The notes under the pieces were generated by a model. It ran no database searches, was not told where the DNA came from, and was given only the letters and a program-made list of their open reading frames with translations. Shown here one piece after another: positions 10,694 to 22,503 of a stretch of DNA of 30,737 nt. The position numbers and the translations under genes were made by a program. Numbering within the stretch: position 1 is the stretch's first letter; each line of letters begins with the position of its first letter. This stretch comes from Haplomitrium mnioides. Its lineage: Eukaryota; Marchantiophyta; Haplomitriopsida; Calobryales. The stretch lies in the NCBI GenBank assembly GCA_049999725.1, contig JBNGIS010031136.1, positions 1 through 30,737 on the forward strand, in the 5' to 3' direction.

Positions 10694-13600
10694 TCATTTT
10701 TTAGTGGAGATCCAACTTATTCACACTCTAGTAATAATGAATATCTTTGTTCTTGTACATTGTTTGATTTGTATTACACTAAAAGTGTGCTCACCAAACA
10801 TGCAACTCACGATAATCTCCTAATTAAATACACTATTTTCATCCTTCATCTTATCATTAGAATAGTGTTGCAATCAAATTGTGCCTATCATTTATGGAGA
10901 AAAGATCCAACTCTTTTGCACTATAGTGATAATGAGTATCTTCTTCTTTCTTGTCTTGCAGTAAGATTAGTATTATACTCAAAGTGTATTCACCATTGAT
11001 GCAACTCTAGACACTCTCTTCATCATGAACATTATCTTCATCCTTTAACTTGTAATTAGAATTGTGTTGCATTCAAAGTGTACTCATTATTTTTAGAGAA
11101 GAGATCCAACTCTTTTGCACTCTAGTGATAATGAGTATTATCTTTTTTCTTTTCTTGTTGCTAGATTCGCAATATACTCAAAGTGTACTCACCATAGATG
11201 CAACTCTCGACAGTCTCTTGATCATGAACATGATCTTCATCCTTCATTATCATCCTTTATCTTGTTGATAGAATCGTGTTGCATTCAAAGTGCACTCGTT
11301 ATTCTTAGAGAAGAGATCCATTTTTTCCACACTCTAGGGATAATGAGTATTATCTTCTTTCTTGTCTTGTTGTTGGATTTGTATTATACTCAAAGTGTAT
11401 TCACCATAGATGCAGCTCTATACACTCTGTCAATTATGAGCACTATCTTCATACTTTATCTTGTCATTAGAATCCTATTGCATTCAAAGTGTACTCATCA
11501 TTTTTAAATAAGAAATCCAACTCTTTAGCACTCTAATGATAATGAGTATTATCTTCTTTCTTGTCTCCTTGTTAGATTCGTATTATACTTACAGCTTTTT
11601 CACCATATATGCAACTCTCGACACTCTCTTGATCATAAACACTATGTTCATACTTCTACTTGTTAGTAGAATGGTGTTGCATTCAAAGTGTACTCATTGT
11701 TCTAAGAGAGGAGATCCAACTCTTTCACACTTTAATGATAATGAGTATTATCTTCTTTCTTGTCTTGTTGTTGGATTCATATTACACTTATAGCGTGTTC
11801 ACCATAGATGAACCTCTCGACACCCTCTTGATCATGAACACTATCTACATCCATTATCTTGTCATTAAAATCAGATTGTATTCAAAGTGTGCTCATTGTT
11901 CTTGGTGAAGAGATCCAACTTTTTTGCACTGTAGTGATAATGAGTATTATCTTTTCTTTTGTATTACTGTTTGATTTGTGTAGTACTCAAAGTGTATTCA
12001 CCATAGCTGCAACTCTTGACACTCTCTTGATCATGAACGCTATTTTCATCCTTCATCTTGTGATTAGAATCATTTTGCATTCAAAGTGTTCTCATCATTT
12101 TTGGAGAAGAGATCCATATCTTTGGCACTCTAATGTTAATGAGTGTTATCTTTTTTCTTGTCTTGTTGTTACATTCATTCTATACTCAAAGTGTATTCAC
12201 TATAGATGCAACTATCAACACTCTCTTGATCATGAACACTATCTTTATCCTTCAACTCGTCATAGAAAGGGTGTTGCATTCAAAGTGTACTCATCATTCT
12301 TGGAAAAGAGATCTAACTCATTTGCACTTTAGTACTAATGAGTATTATCTTCTTTCTTTTCTTGTTGTTAAATTCATATTATACTCACAATGTATTCATC
12401 ACAGATGCAACTATTTACACTCTCTTGATCATGAACACTATCTTCATCCTTTAACTTGTCATAGAAAGGGCCTTGCATTCAAAGTGTACTCATCATTCTT
12501 GGAAAAGAGATCCAACTCTTTTGCACTTTAGTGATAATGAGTATTATCTTCTTTCTTTTCTTCTTGTAAGATTTATATTATACTCAAAGTGTATTCACCA
12601 TAGATGCAACTATCAACACTCTCTTGATCATGAGCACTATGTTCATCCTTCAACTTGTCATAGAAAGGGTGTTGCATTCAAAGTGTCCTCGTCATTCTTG
12701 GAGAAGAGATCCAAATCCTTGCACTCTAGTGATAATGAGTATTATCTTCTTTCTTTTCTTGTTGTTAGATTCACATCATACTCAGTGTATTCACCAAAGA
12801 TGCAACTATCAAGAGTCTCTTGATCATGAACACTATCTTCATCCTTCATGTTGCTACTAGAATCGTATTGCATTGAAAGTGTACTCATCAATTGTGGAGA
12901 AGAGATCTAACTCTTTCACACTCTAGTAATAATTAGCATTGTCTTCTTTCTTGAATTGTTGTTAGATTAGTATTGTACTCCAGGTGTATTCACTATAGAT
13001 GCAACTCTCGACACTCCCATTATGATGAACACTATCTTCATTTTTCATCTTGTAAGTAGAACCGTGTTAAATTCAAAGTGTGCTCATCATTCTTGGTGAA
13101 GAGATCCAACTCTTTCACACTCTTAGACTAGTGATAATATGTATTATCTTCTTTCTTCTCTTGTTGTTATATTTGTATTCTAATTAAAGTGTATTCACAG
13201 TAGATGAAACTTTTGATACCCACTTGACCATGAACAATATCTTCAAAGTGAGTGTCCATGAACTATATCTTCATCCTTCATCTTGTCATTAGAATCGTGT
13301 TGAAGTCAAAGTGTCCTTATCATTTTTTTAGAAGAGATCCAACTCTTTTGCACTCTAGTGATATTGAATATCTTTGTTCTTGTATATTGTTAGATCTGTA
13401 TTACAGTCAAAGTGTATTCACCATACATGCAACTCACGATACTCAACTCACGATACTCTCCTGATCATGAACATTATTTTCATTCTTCATCTTACTGTTA
13501 GAATTGTGTTGCAATAAAAGTGTACTCATAATTCTTGGAGAAGAGATCCAGCTCTTTCACACTCTAGTTATAATGAGTATCTTCTTCTTTCTTGTCTTGT

Positions 13601-16600
13601 TGTAAGATTCGTATTATACTCAAAGTGTATTCACCATTGATGCAACTCTAGACCCTCTCTTGGTCATAAACACTATCTTCATCATTCATCTTGTCATTAG
13701 AATGGTGTTGCATTCAAATTGTACTCATCATTCTTAGAGAAGAGATCCAACTCTTTTGCACTCCAGTGATAATGAGTATTATCCTTTTTCTTGCATTGAT
13801 GTTAGATTCGTAATATACTCAAAGTGTACTCACCATAGATGCAACTCTCAACACTCTCTTGATCATGAACACTATGTTCATCCTTCAGCTTGTCACTAGA
13901 ACTGTGTTGCATTTCAAGTGCACTCATTATTCTAAGAGAAAAGATCCAACTCTTTCACACTCTAGTGAGAATGAGTATTATCTTCTTTCTCGTCTTGATG
14001 TTGGATTCACATTATACTTATAGCGTGTTCACCATAGATGCAACTCTCCACACCCTCTTGATCATAAACACTATCTTTCTCCATTATATTATCTTGTCAT
14101 TACAATCGAATTGCATTCAAAGTGTGCACATTATCCTTGGAGAAAACATCCAACTTCTTCACACTCTAGTGATAATGAGCATTATCTTCTTTTTTGTATT
14201 ATTATTAGATTCGTATAATTCTCAAAGTGTATTCACCATAGTTGCAATTCTTGACACTCTCTTGATCATGAACACTATTTTCATCCTTCAACTTATCAAA
14301 AAAAAGGTATTGCATTCAAAGTGTACTCATCATTCTTGAAAAAGAGATCCAACTCTTTCACACTCTAGTGACAATGAGTATTTTCTTTTTTTCTTTTCTT
14401 GTTGTTAGATTCATATTACACTCAAGGTGTATTCACTATAGATGCAACTCTCGATACTCTCTTGATCATGAACACTATCTTTATCCTTCAACTTGTCATA
14501 GAAAGGGTGTTGCATTCAAAGTGTACTCATCATTCTTGGAAAAGAGATCCAACTCTTTCGCACTCTAGTGATAATGAGTATTATCTTCTTTCTTTTCTTC
14601 TTGTAAGATTTACATTATACTCAAAGTGTATTCACCATAGATGCAACTATCAACACTCTCTTGATCATGAACACTATTTTCATCCTTCAACTTGTGACAG
14701 AAAGGGTGTTGCATTCAAAGTGTACTCATCATTCTTGGAGAAGAGATCCAACTCTCTTGCACTCTAGTGATAATGAGTATTATCTTCTTTCTTTTCTTGT
14801 TGTTAGATTCGTATTATACTCACAGTGTATTCACCAAATATGCAAGTATCAACACTCTCTTGATCATGAACAATATCTTCATTCTTCATCTTATTGCTAG
14901 AATCGTATTGCATTGAAAGTGTACTTATCAATCTTGGAGAAGAGATCTAGCTCTTTCACACTTTAGTAATAACGAGTATCATCTTTTTTCTTGAATTGTT
15001 GTTAGATTAATATTGTACTCAAGGTGTATTCACCATAGATGCAACTCTCGGCACTTTCTTTACCATGAACACTATCTTCATCCTTCATCTTGTTATTAGA
15101 ATCATGTGTGCAGTCAAAGTGTACTCATCATTCTTGGACAAGAGATCCAACTCTTTCTCACCCTAGTGATCATGAGTATTATCTTCTTTCTTTTCTTGTT
15201 GCTTGATTTGTATTATACTTAAAGGGCATCACTATAGATGCAACTCTCAACACTCTCTCGATCACGAACACTATCTTCATCCTTCATCTTGTCACTAGAG
15301 TGGTGTTGCATTTCAAGTTCACTCATCATTCTTGAAGAGATCCAACACTTTTGGACTCTAGTGATAATGAGTATTATCTTTGTTCTTGTCTTCATGCTAG
15401 AATTGTCTAATACTCAAAGTGTATTCACCATAGACGCAACTCTAGCCTCTCTCGTGATCATGAACACTATCTTCATACTTCATCTTGTCATTAGAATCAT
15501 GTTGCATTCAAAGTGTACTCATCATTCTTGGAGAAGAGATCCAACTCTTTCACACTGTAGTAATAATAAGTATTATCTTCTTTCTTGTCTTGTTGTTGGA
15601 TTTGAAAAACTTTCAAAATGTATTCACCATAGATGCACCTCTGGACACTTTCTTGATCATGAACACTATCTTCATCCTTCATTTTGTCACTAGAATCGTG
15701 TTACATTCAAAGTGTAATCATCATTCTTGGAGAAGAGATCCAACTCTTTCACACTCTAGTGATTATGAGTATTATCCTCCTTCTTGTCTTGTTTTAAGAT
15801 TCGTATTATACTCAAAATGTACTCACCATAGATGCAACTCTTGACACTCTCTTGATCATAAACACCATCTTCATTCTTCATGGTGCCATTAAAATTGTCT
15901 TGTGTTCAAAGGCTACTCATCACTCTTGGAGAAGAGATCAAACTCTTTTGGACTCTAGTGATAATGCGTATGATCTTCTTTCTTGTCTTGTTGTTAGATT
16001 CATTTTATGCTTAAAATGTATTCACCATAAATGCAACTCTCGGCATTCTCTTGATCATGAACACTATCATCATCTTTCATCTTGTCATTAGAATCTTGTT
16101 GTATTCAAACTGTACTCATCATGTTTTGAGAAGAGATCCAACTCTTTCGCACTCTAGTGATAATGAGAATTATCTTATTTCTTGTCTTGTCGTAAGATTT
16201 GTATTATACTCAAAGTGTGTTTATCATAGATGCAACTCTCAACACTCTCTTGATTATAAACACTATCTGCATCCTTCATCTTATTATTAAAAGTGTGTTG
16301 CATTCAAAGCATACTCATCAATCTTGGAGAAGAGATCCAACTCTTTCAAACTCAAGTGGTAATGAGTATTATCTTCTTTCTTGTCTTCTTGTTAGATTGG
16401 TATTATACTCAAAGTGTATTCACCATAGATGCAACTGTTGACACGTTTTTATCATGAACACTATCTTCATCCTTCAACTTGTATTAGAATCTTGTTGCAC
16501 TCTAGTGATAATGAGTATTATCTTCTTTCTTGTTTCTTTTTGGATTCATATTGTACTCAAAGTGTATTTACCATAGATGCAACTCTCCACACTCTATTGA

Positions 16601-16703
16601 TCATAAACATTATCTTCATTCTGCATCTTGTCATTAGAAATGTGTTGCATTCAAAGTGTGCTCATCATTCTTGGAGAAGAGATCCAAAGCTTTCATACTC
16701 TAG

Positions 16704-16713
16704 NNNNNNNNNN
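16704..16713. other. Assembly gap (10 N), probably a false gap
   Basis: The same 25 bases, starting GAGATCCAAAGC and ending ACTCTAG, lie directly on each side (16679-16703 and 16714-16738). This suggests two contig ends that overlap but were not merged. The true sequence is probably continuous and about 35 bases shorter. Confidence 0.85.
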
Positions 16714-19700
16714 GAGATCCAAAGCTTTCATACTCTAGTGATAATGAGTATTATCTTCTTGCTTGTTTTTATGCTAGAATTGTCTTATACTCAAAGTGTA
16801 TTCATTTTTTATGTAGCTCTCAACACTCTCTTGATCATGAACATTATCTTCATCCTTCATCTCGTGATTAGAATCGTGTTGCATAAAGTTTGCTCATCAT
16901 TCTTAGAGAAGAGATCCAACTCTTTTGCACTCTAGTGATGATGAGTATTATCTTCTTTCTTGTCTTGTTGTTAGATTTGTATTATACTCAAAGTGTGTTC
17001 AACATAAATGCAACTCTTGACACTCTCCTTATTATGAACACTATCTTCATCCTTCATCTTATCATTAGAAGAGTGTTGCATTCAAAATGTACTCATCATT
17101 CTTGGAAAAGAGATCCAACTCTTTTGTACTCTATTGATAATGAGTAGTATCTTCTTTCTTGTCTGCTTGTTAGATTGGTATTATACTCAAATTGTATTTG
17201 CTATAGATGCAACTCTTGACACCTTTTTTGATCATGCACACTACCTTTATTCTTCATCTTGTCATTAGAATTGTGTTGCAATCAACGTGTACTCATCATT
17301 TTAGGAGACAAGATCCAACTCTTTTGCACTCTAATGATAATGAGTATTATCTTCTTTCTTATCTTGTTGCTAGATTTGTATCATACTTCAAGAACATCAC
17401 CATAAATGCAACTCTCGACACTCTCTAGATCATGAACTCTTTTTGCATCTTTCATCTTGTCATTAGAATCCTATTGCATTCAACGTGTACTCATCATTCT
17501 TGGAAAATAGATTCAACTCTTTGCACTCTAGTGACAATAAGCATTACCTTCTTTCTTGTCATGTTGTTAGATTCGTATTATACTCAAAGTGTGTTCACTA
17601 TAGATGCAACAGTCCACACTTTCTTGATCATAAACAATCTTCATCCTTCATCTTATCACAAGAATCGTGTTGCATTCAAAGTATACTCATCAATATTGGA
17701 GAAGAGATCCATCTCTTTTGCTCTCTAGTGACAACGAGTAATATCTTTTTTCTTGTCTTCTTACTAGATTCGTATAACACTCAAAGGGTATTCACCATGA
17801 ATGCAACTCTCGACACTCTCTTGATCATGAGCACCATCTTCATCCCTCATCTTGTCATAAGACTCGTGTTGCATTTAAAGTGTTGCATTCAAAGTGTACT
17901 CATCATTCTCAGAGAAAAGATCCAACTCTTTGTCATTCTAGTGATAATGAGTATTATCTTCTTTCTTAACTTTCTGTTAGATTCGTATTATACTCAAATT
18001 GTATTCACCATAGATGCAACTCTCAACACTCTTTTGATCATGAACACTATCATCATCCTTCATCTTGTCATTAGAATTGTGTTGCATTCAAAGTGTAATC
18101 ATCATTCTTCCAGAAGAGATCCAAGTCTTTTGCACTCTAGTGATAATGAGTATTATCGTATTTCTATTATTGTTTTAAGATTCATATTATACGCAATGTG
18201 TTTTCATCATAGATACAACTATCGACACTCTTTTGATCATGAGCACCATCTTCATCCCTCATCTTGTCATTAGACTCATGTTGCATTTAAAGTGTTGCAT
18301 TCAAAGTGTGCTCATTATTTTGAGAGAAGAGATCCAACTCTTTCACATTCTAAGGATAATGATTATTATCTCTTTTCTTGTCTTGTTGATAGATTCGTAT
18401 TACACTCAAGTGTATTGACCATAAATGCAACTCTTGACACTCTCTTGATCATGAATATTGTCTTCATTTTGTCATTAGAATCGTGATGCATTCAAAGTAT
18501 ACTGATCATTCTTGGAGAAGAGATCCAACTCTTTTGCACTTTAGTGATTATGAGTATTATCCTCTTTCTTGTCTTGTTGCTTGATTCATATCATACTCAA
18601 AGTGTATTCACCACAGATGCAACTATCGGCACTCTTTTGATGATGAACAATATCTTTATCCTTCATCTTGTCATTAGAATTGTGTTGCTTTCAAAGTTTA
18701 CTTATTATTCTTCGAGAAGAGATCCAACTGTTTTGCACTCTAATGATAATGAGTACTATCTTCTTTCTTGTTTTGTTTTTAGATTGGATCTATACTCAAA
18801 GTGTATTCACCATGGATGCAACTCTCAACACTCTATTTATCATCAACACTATCTTCATCTTTCATCTTGTTAGTAGAATCGTGTTGCATTCAAAGCGTAC
18901 TCATCATTCTTGGAGAAGAGATCCAACTCTTTTGCACTCTAGTGATAATGAGCATTATCTTCTTTCTTGTGTTGTTGTTAGATTCAAATTGTACTCAAAG
19001 TGTGTTCACCATAGATGCCACTCTCGATACTCTCTTGATCATGAACACTTTCTACATCCTTCATCTTGTCATTAGACTCGTGTTGCATTCAAAGTGTACT
19101 TATCATTCTTGGAAAAGAGATCCAACTCTTTGGAACTCTAGTGACAATGAGTATTATCTTCTTTCTTGTCTTGTTGTTAGATTGGTATTATGCTCAAAGT
19201 GTGTTCACCATAGACGCAACTCTCAACACTCTCTTGATCATCAACACTGTCATCAACATTCATCATTCTTGGAAAAGAGATCCAACTCTTTCCCACTCTA
19301 GTGACAATGAGTATTATATTCTTTCTTGTTCTGTTGTTAGATTTGTATTGTACTCAAAGTGTATTCACCATAGATGCAACTCTATAGACTCTCTTGATCA
19401 TGAACACTATCTTAATTCTTGATCTTTTCAAAAGAAGGGTGTTGCATTCAAAGTGTATTCATCATTCTTGGAGAAGAAATCCAACTCTGTCAAACTCTAG
19501 TGATAATGAGCATTATCTTATTTCTTGTTTTCTTGTTAGATTCTTATCACACTCAAAGTATATTAACCACATATGCAACTTTCAACACTCTCTTGATCAT
19601 GAACACTATCTTCATCCTTCATCTTGTCATTAGAATCCCGTTGCATTGAAAGTGTAGTCATCACTCTTTGAGAAGAGATCTAACTCTTTCACACTTTAGT

Positions 19701-20424
19701 GACAAGGAGTATTATCTTCTTTCTTGTATTGTTGTTAGATTCATATTATACTTCTAGTATCTTCACCAAAAATGCAAATCTCAACACTCTTTTCATCAAG
19801 AACACTATCTTCATCCTTCATCATAACATTAGAATTGTGCTACATTTAAAGTGTACTCATCATTCTTGGGAAAGAGATCCCAACTCTTTTGCACTCTAGT
19901 GATAATGAGTTTCATCTTCTTATTTGTCTTGTTGTTAGATTCGTATTATACTCATACTGCATTCACCATAGATGCAACTATTGACACTCTCTTGATCATG
20001 AACACTATCTTCATTGTTTATCTTGTCATTAGAATTGTGTTGCATTCAAAGTGTACTCATCATTCTTGGAGAAGACTTCCAAGTCTTTCTCACTCTATGA
20101 TAATGAGTATTATCTTCTTTGTTGCATTGTTGCTAGATTTATATTATACTCAAAGTGTGCTTACTATAGATACAACTCTCGACACTCTCTTGATCATAAA
20201 CACTATCTTTATCCTTCATTTTGTCATTAAAATTGTGTTGCATTCAAGGTGTACTTGTCATTCTTGGAGAAGAGATCCAACTCTCTCACAGTCTAGTGAC
20301 AATGACTATTATCTTCTTTCTTGGCTTGTTTCTACATTCACATTATACTCAATATGTGTGCAACATAGATGCAACTCTTGACACTCTCTTGACCATGAAC
20401 ACAATCTTCATCCTTCATCTTGTT

Positions 20425-21428
20425 GGATTATACACCACAAAAATATTCTCATATCATATCTCTACCAAATCGGTATCTACATCCATTACATGGCACAACC
20501 GCCTTGGACATCCAGACCAAGACATGTTCTGCCACATAAAAAATGGCAGCAAAGGCATACCAAAGAATGTGCATCCAGTGCTCTTGCATACTCCATGCTT
20601 AGCATACACACAAGGCAAACTGAGAATTGCACCTTCTCACGACAAGACAACAATCTCAATCCCTCGATTCCTCACGAGGATCCACATTGATGTTTATGGT
20701 CCCATCCACCCACCCTCGGAACCATTTTGATACTTTCTTATCACCATCGATGCATCATCCAAATGGGTAGAAGTATCTCTTCTTACAACCAAAAACATGG
20801 TTTTCTCAAAACTGTTGTCCCAAATTTTGAAACTCTCAGCACAATTCCCTAATTACCCAATCACAAACCTGAGAGTGGACAATGTTGGAGAATTCTCTTC
20901 ACAAACTTTTGATGACTTCTGCACATCTGCTGGCAAAGACATACAATACTTAGTTCCACATGTACATTTTCAAAATGGTATTACAGAATTTTCTATTAAG
21001 AGAATACAACTCATAGCAAGACCATTACTTCTGAACTCAAATCTCCCCACCACTGCTTGGGGACATGCAGTCATGCACGCAACATCTCTATTGCGCTACA
21101 AACCATATGCATTTAACAAGAATTCCCTACAACCAAGAATCCCAGCAGATATATCACATTTACACACATTTGGTTGCTTGGTCCTTGTCCTAATTTTAGG
21201 ACCGCATCAAACAAAGATGGGACCACAATGCCAAAAAGACATATATATATTGGTTTTGAATCCCCTTCTATCATCCGATATCTTCAACCCTCAACATCTG
21301 ATGTGTTTAAGTCTCGATTCGTAGACTGTCAATTTTTTGAAGAATCTTTTCCACATCTAATACAAGAGGACAAAGCTCTAAAACCAAAACCTAAGGACAA
21401 CTTAATATGGCACCAATATTTGCATTGA
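20425..21428 (+). pseudogene. Copia GAG-pre-integrase and integrase remnant
   Basis: The fragment starts with a GLYTT-like segment, then WHNRLGHP, the GAG-pre-integrase hallmark carrying the zinc-binding histidines. The paired cysteines should follow; one is seen in PCLAYTQGK, with tyrosine where the second is expected. The integrase core then shows the catalytic acids: Asp at 20689 (IHIDVYGP), Asp at 20878 (RVDNVGEF) and Glu at 20986 (TEFSIKR). The last two are separated by 35 residues, as in the DD35E class. A TGA at 20728-20730 interrupts the core, and a frameshift lies near 21240, after which the reading continues in another frame (YIGFESPSIIRYLQP) to a stop at 21426. It would have inserted retrotransposon cDNA into the host genome; now inactive. 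The first frame continues directly from satellite sequence, which makes a chimeric frame at 20221-20730. Confidence 0.88.
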
Positions 21429-21502
21429 ACTTTGATCAATGAAATGGACATTTAGATGTTGAAGTCTGAAGACTCATCAATTTACAGCAAACACTAATTA
21501 AA

Positions 21503-22257
21503 ATGCGTGGCGCATTTAACAATGCAACCAATATTACTAAATCACATATAGAAGTTGCAAATGCTCTATTACGACTTCAAAAAGTTGATGCTTTTGTCAT
21601 TGATATACAACCCAAGGCAAAGCGTGGCAAACCTATAGGCTCAAAGAATAAGCCTAAATCATCGACATCATTGAGCATTGCTACAGACAACGATGAAATA
21701 ACAATTGACTATTCCCATACTGGTCAAATATGGGACAGATCCCAGACCTCTATGGATGATTTATTTGCATTATCTGTATCACAATCTATAGACAAGGTTA
21801 TGCATGATCCTTTATATGTACGAGAAGTACAATCAAGAACCAATTGGCTCCAATGGGAAAAGGCAATTAATTTGGAACTTGACTCTCTCATAAAACAACA
21901 AGTATTTGGATCTATAATGCCAGCACCCCCTAATATGCATTTGATAGATTACAGATTTATTTTTGTCCTCAAATATAATGCAAAAGGTGTTGTCACAAAT
22001 ACAATGCAAGATTAGTGGCCAAAAGATACACTCAGATTCCTGGACGTGATTATAACCTCACATACTCACTTGTCATGGACACTATTACTTACAAATATAT
22101 GATAGCATTTGTTATCCAACGTCATCTAACTATGCATATAATGGACGTCATCACTGCCTACTTATATGGCACTTTTGATACCCAGATTTTTATGAAGGCA
22201 CCCTTTCGAACTCATATCAAGAATGGCATTCCACATTCAGGAGAAGAACAACCAAAG
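21503..22257 (+). pseudogene. Copia integrase-RT linker and N-terminal half of reverse transcriptase
   Basis: The first part is a basic linker with KRGKPIGSKNK, then TIDYSHTGQIWDR, both familiar from this plant copia group. The RT domain starts at NWLQWEKAINLELDSL (about 21840) and continues through a TGRDYN-like segment to MDVITAYLYG (about 22141-22170), which carries the first catalytic aspartate of RT motif A. A frameshift near 22005 separates the two parts; the second is read from about 22015. Similarity ends near 22257 at PKCIW, where a 36-bp minisatellite begins. The segment expected next, with the YGLKQ block and the YVDD active site, is not present. The 21429-21502 stretch holds only frame-broken linker. 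Confidence 0.85.
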
Positions 22258-22465
22258 TGCATATGGACCTTTAGTCTCAAATGGCCCACATAATGAGATT
22301 GGACCTTTTGTCCCTCATAGCACACATAATTAGATTGGACCTTTTGTCTCTCATGGCTCACATACTGAGATTGAACCTTTTGTCTCTCATGGCCTAAATT
22401 TTGAGGTTGGACCTTCTGTCCCTCATGACATGCACTATAAAGATGGACTTTTAGTCCACAGTGCA
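22258..22465. repeat. 36-bp minisatellite inside the copia RT
   Basis: Five to six imperfect copies of a 36-base unit, each with a GGACCTTTTGTCTCTCATGG core. Copies start near 22263, 22300, 22336, 22372, 22408 and 22445. Because 36 is a multiple of three, all frames stay in register. The minus strand is open across it and reads as a 12-residue repeat (GHERQKVQSQYV-like). It sits exactly where the RT active-site block is expected, so it either replaced that block or arose at a deletion junction. Confidence 0.85.
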
Positions 22466-22503
22466 CATGAACATTTTTGGCACAAAAGCTCTAACTGCCA
22501 GTA

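Larger units (their letters stand above)
10689..20423 (+). repeat. Satellite array, right segment (about 49 monomers of ~199 bp)
   Basis: Same monomer family and orientation as the left segment. It begins in the middle of the monomer that was cut by the 4.5-kb insertion. Diagnostic variants include CTTGTA(C/T)ATTGTT near 10752 and 13379, CTTATAGCGTGTTC near 11786 and 14016, and GTCATAGAAAGGGTG near 12260, 12460, 12660, 14490 and 14690. A CTTGAATTG variant lies near 12950 and 14990. From about 15150 to the end the units are more uniform. A local duplication of two monomers is visible around 17824 and 18236. The array ends inside a monomer, after CATCTTGT, where it abuts copia coding sequence. 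Confidence 0.95.

Noticed and set aside
10664-20381. Long frames, up to 262 codons at 17485-18273, in the right satellite segment
   Set aside because: Same satellite artefact. Length results from a monomer that lacks stops in two phases.
1189-20423. CRISPR-like array
   Set aside because: The repeat units are contiguous, ~199 bp, without unique spacers, in a eukaryotic retroelement context.
22212-22466. Minus-strand 84-codon frame with a 12-residue repeat
   Set aside because: Produced by the 36-bp minisatellite; no promoter or family similarity, and it lies inside a dead copia element.
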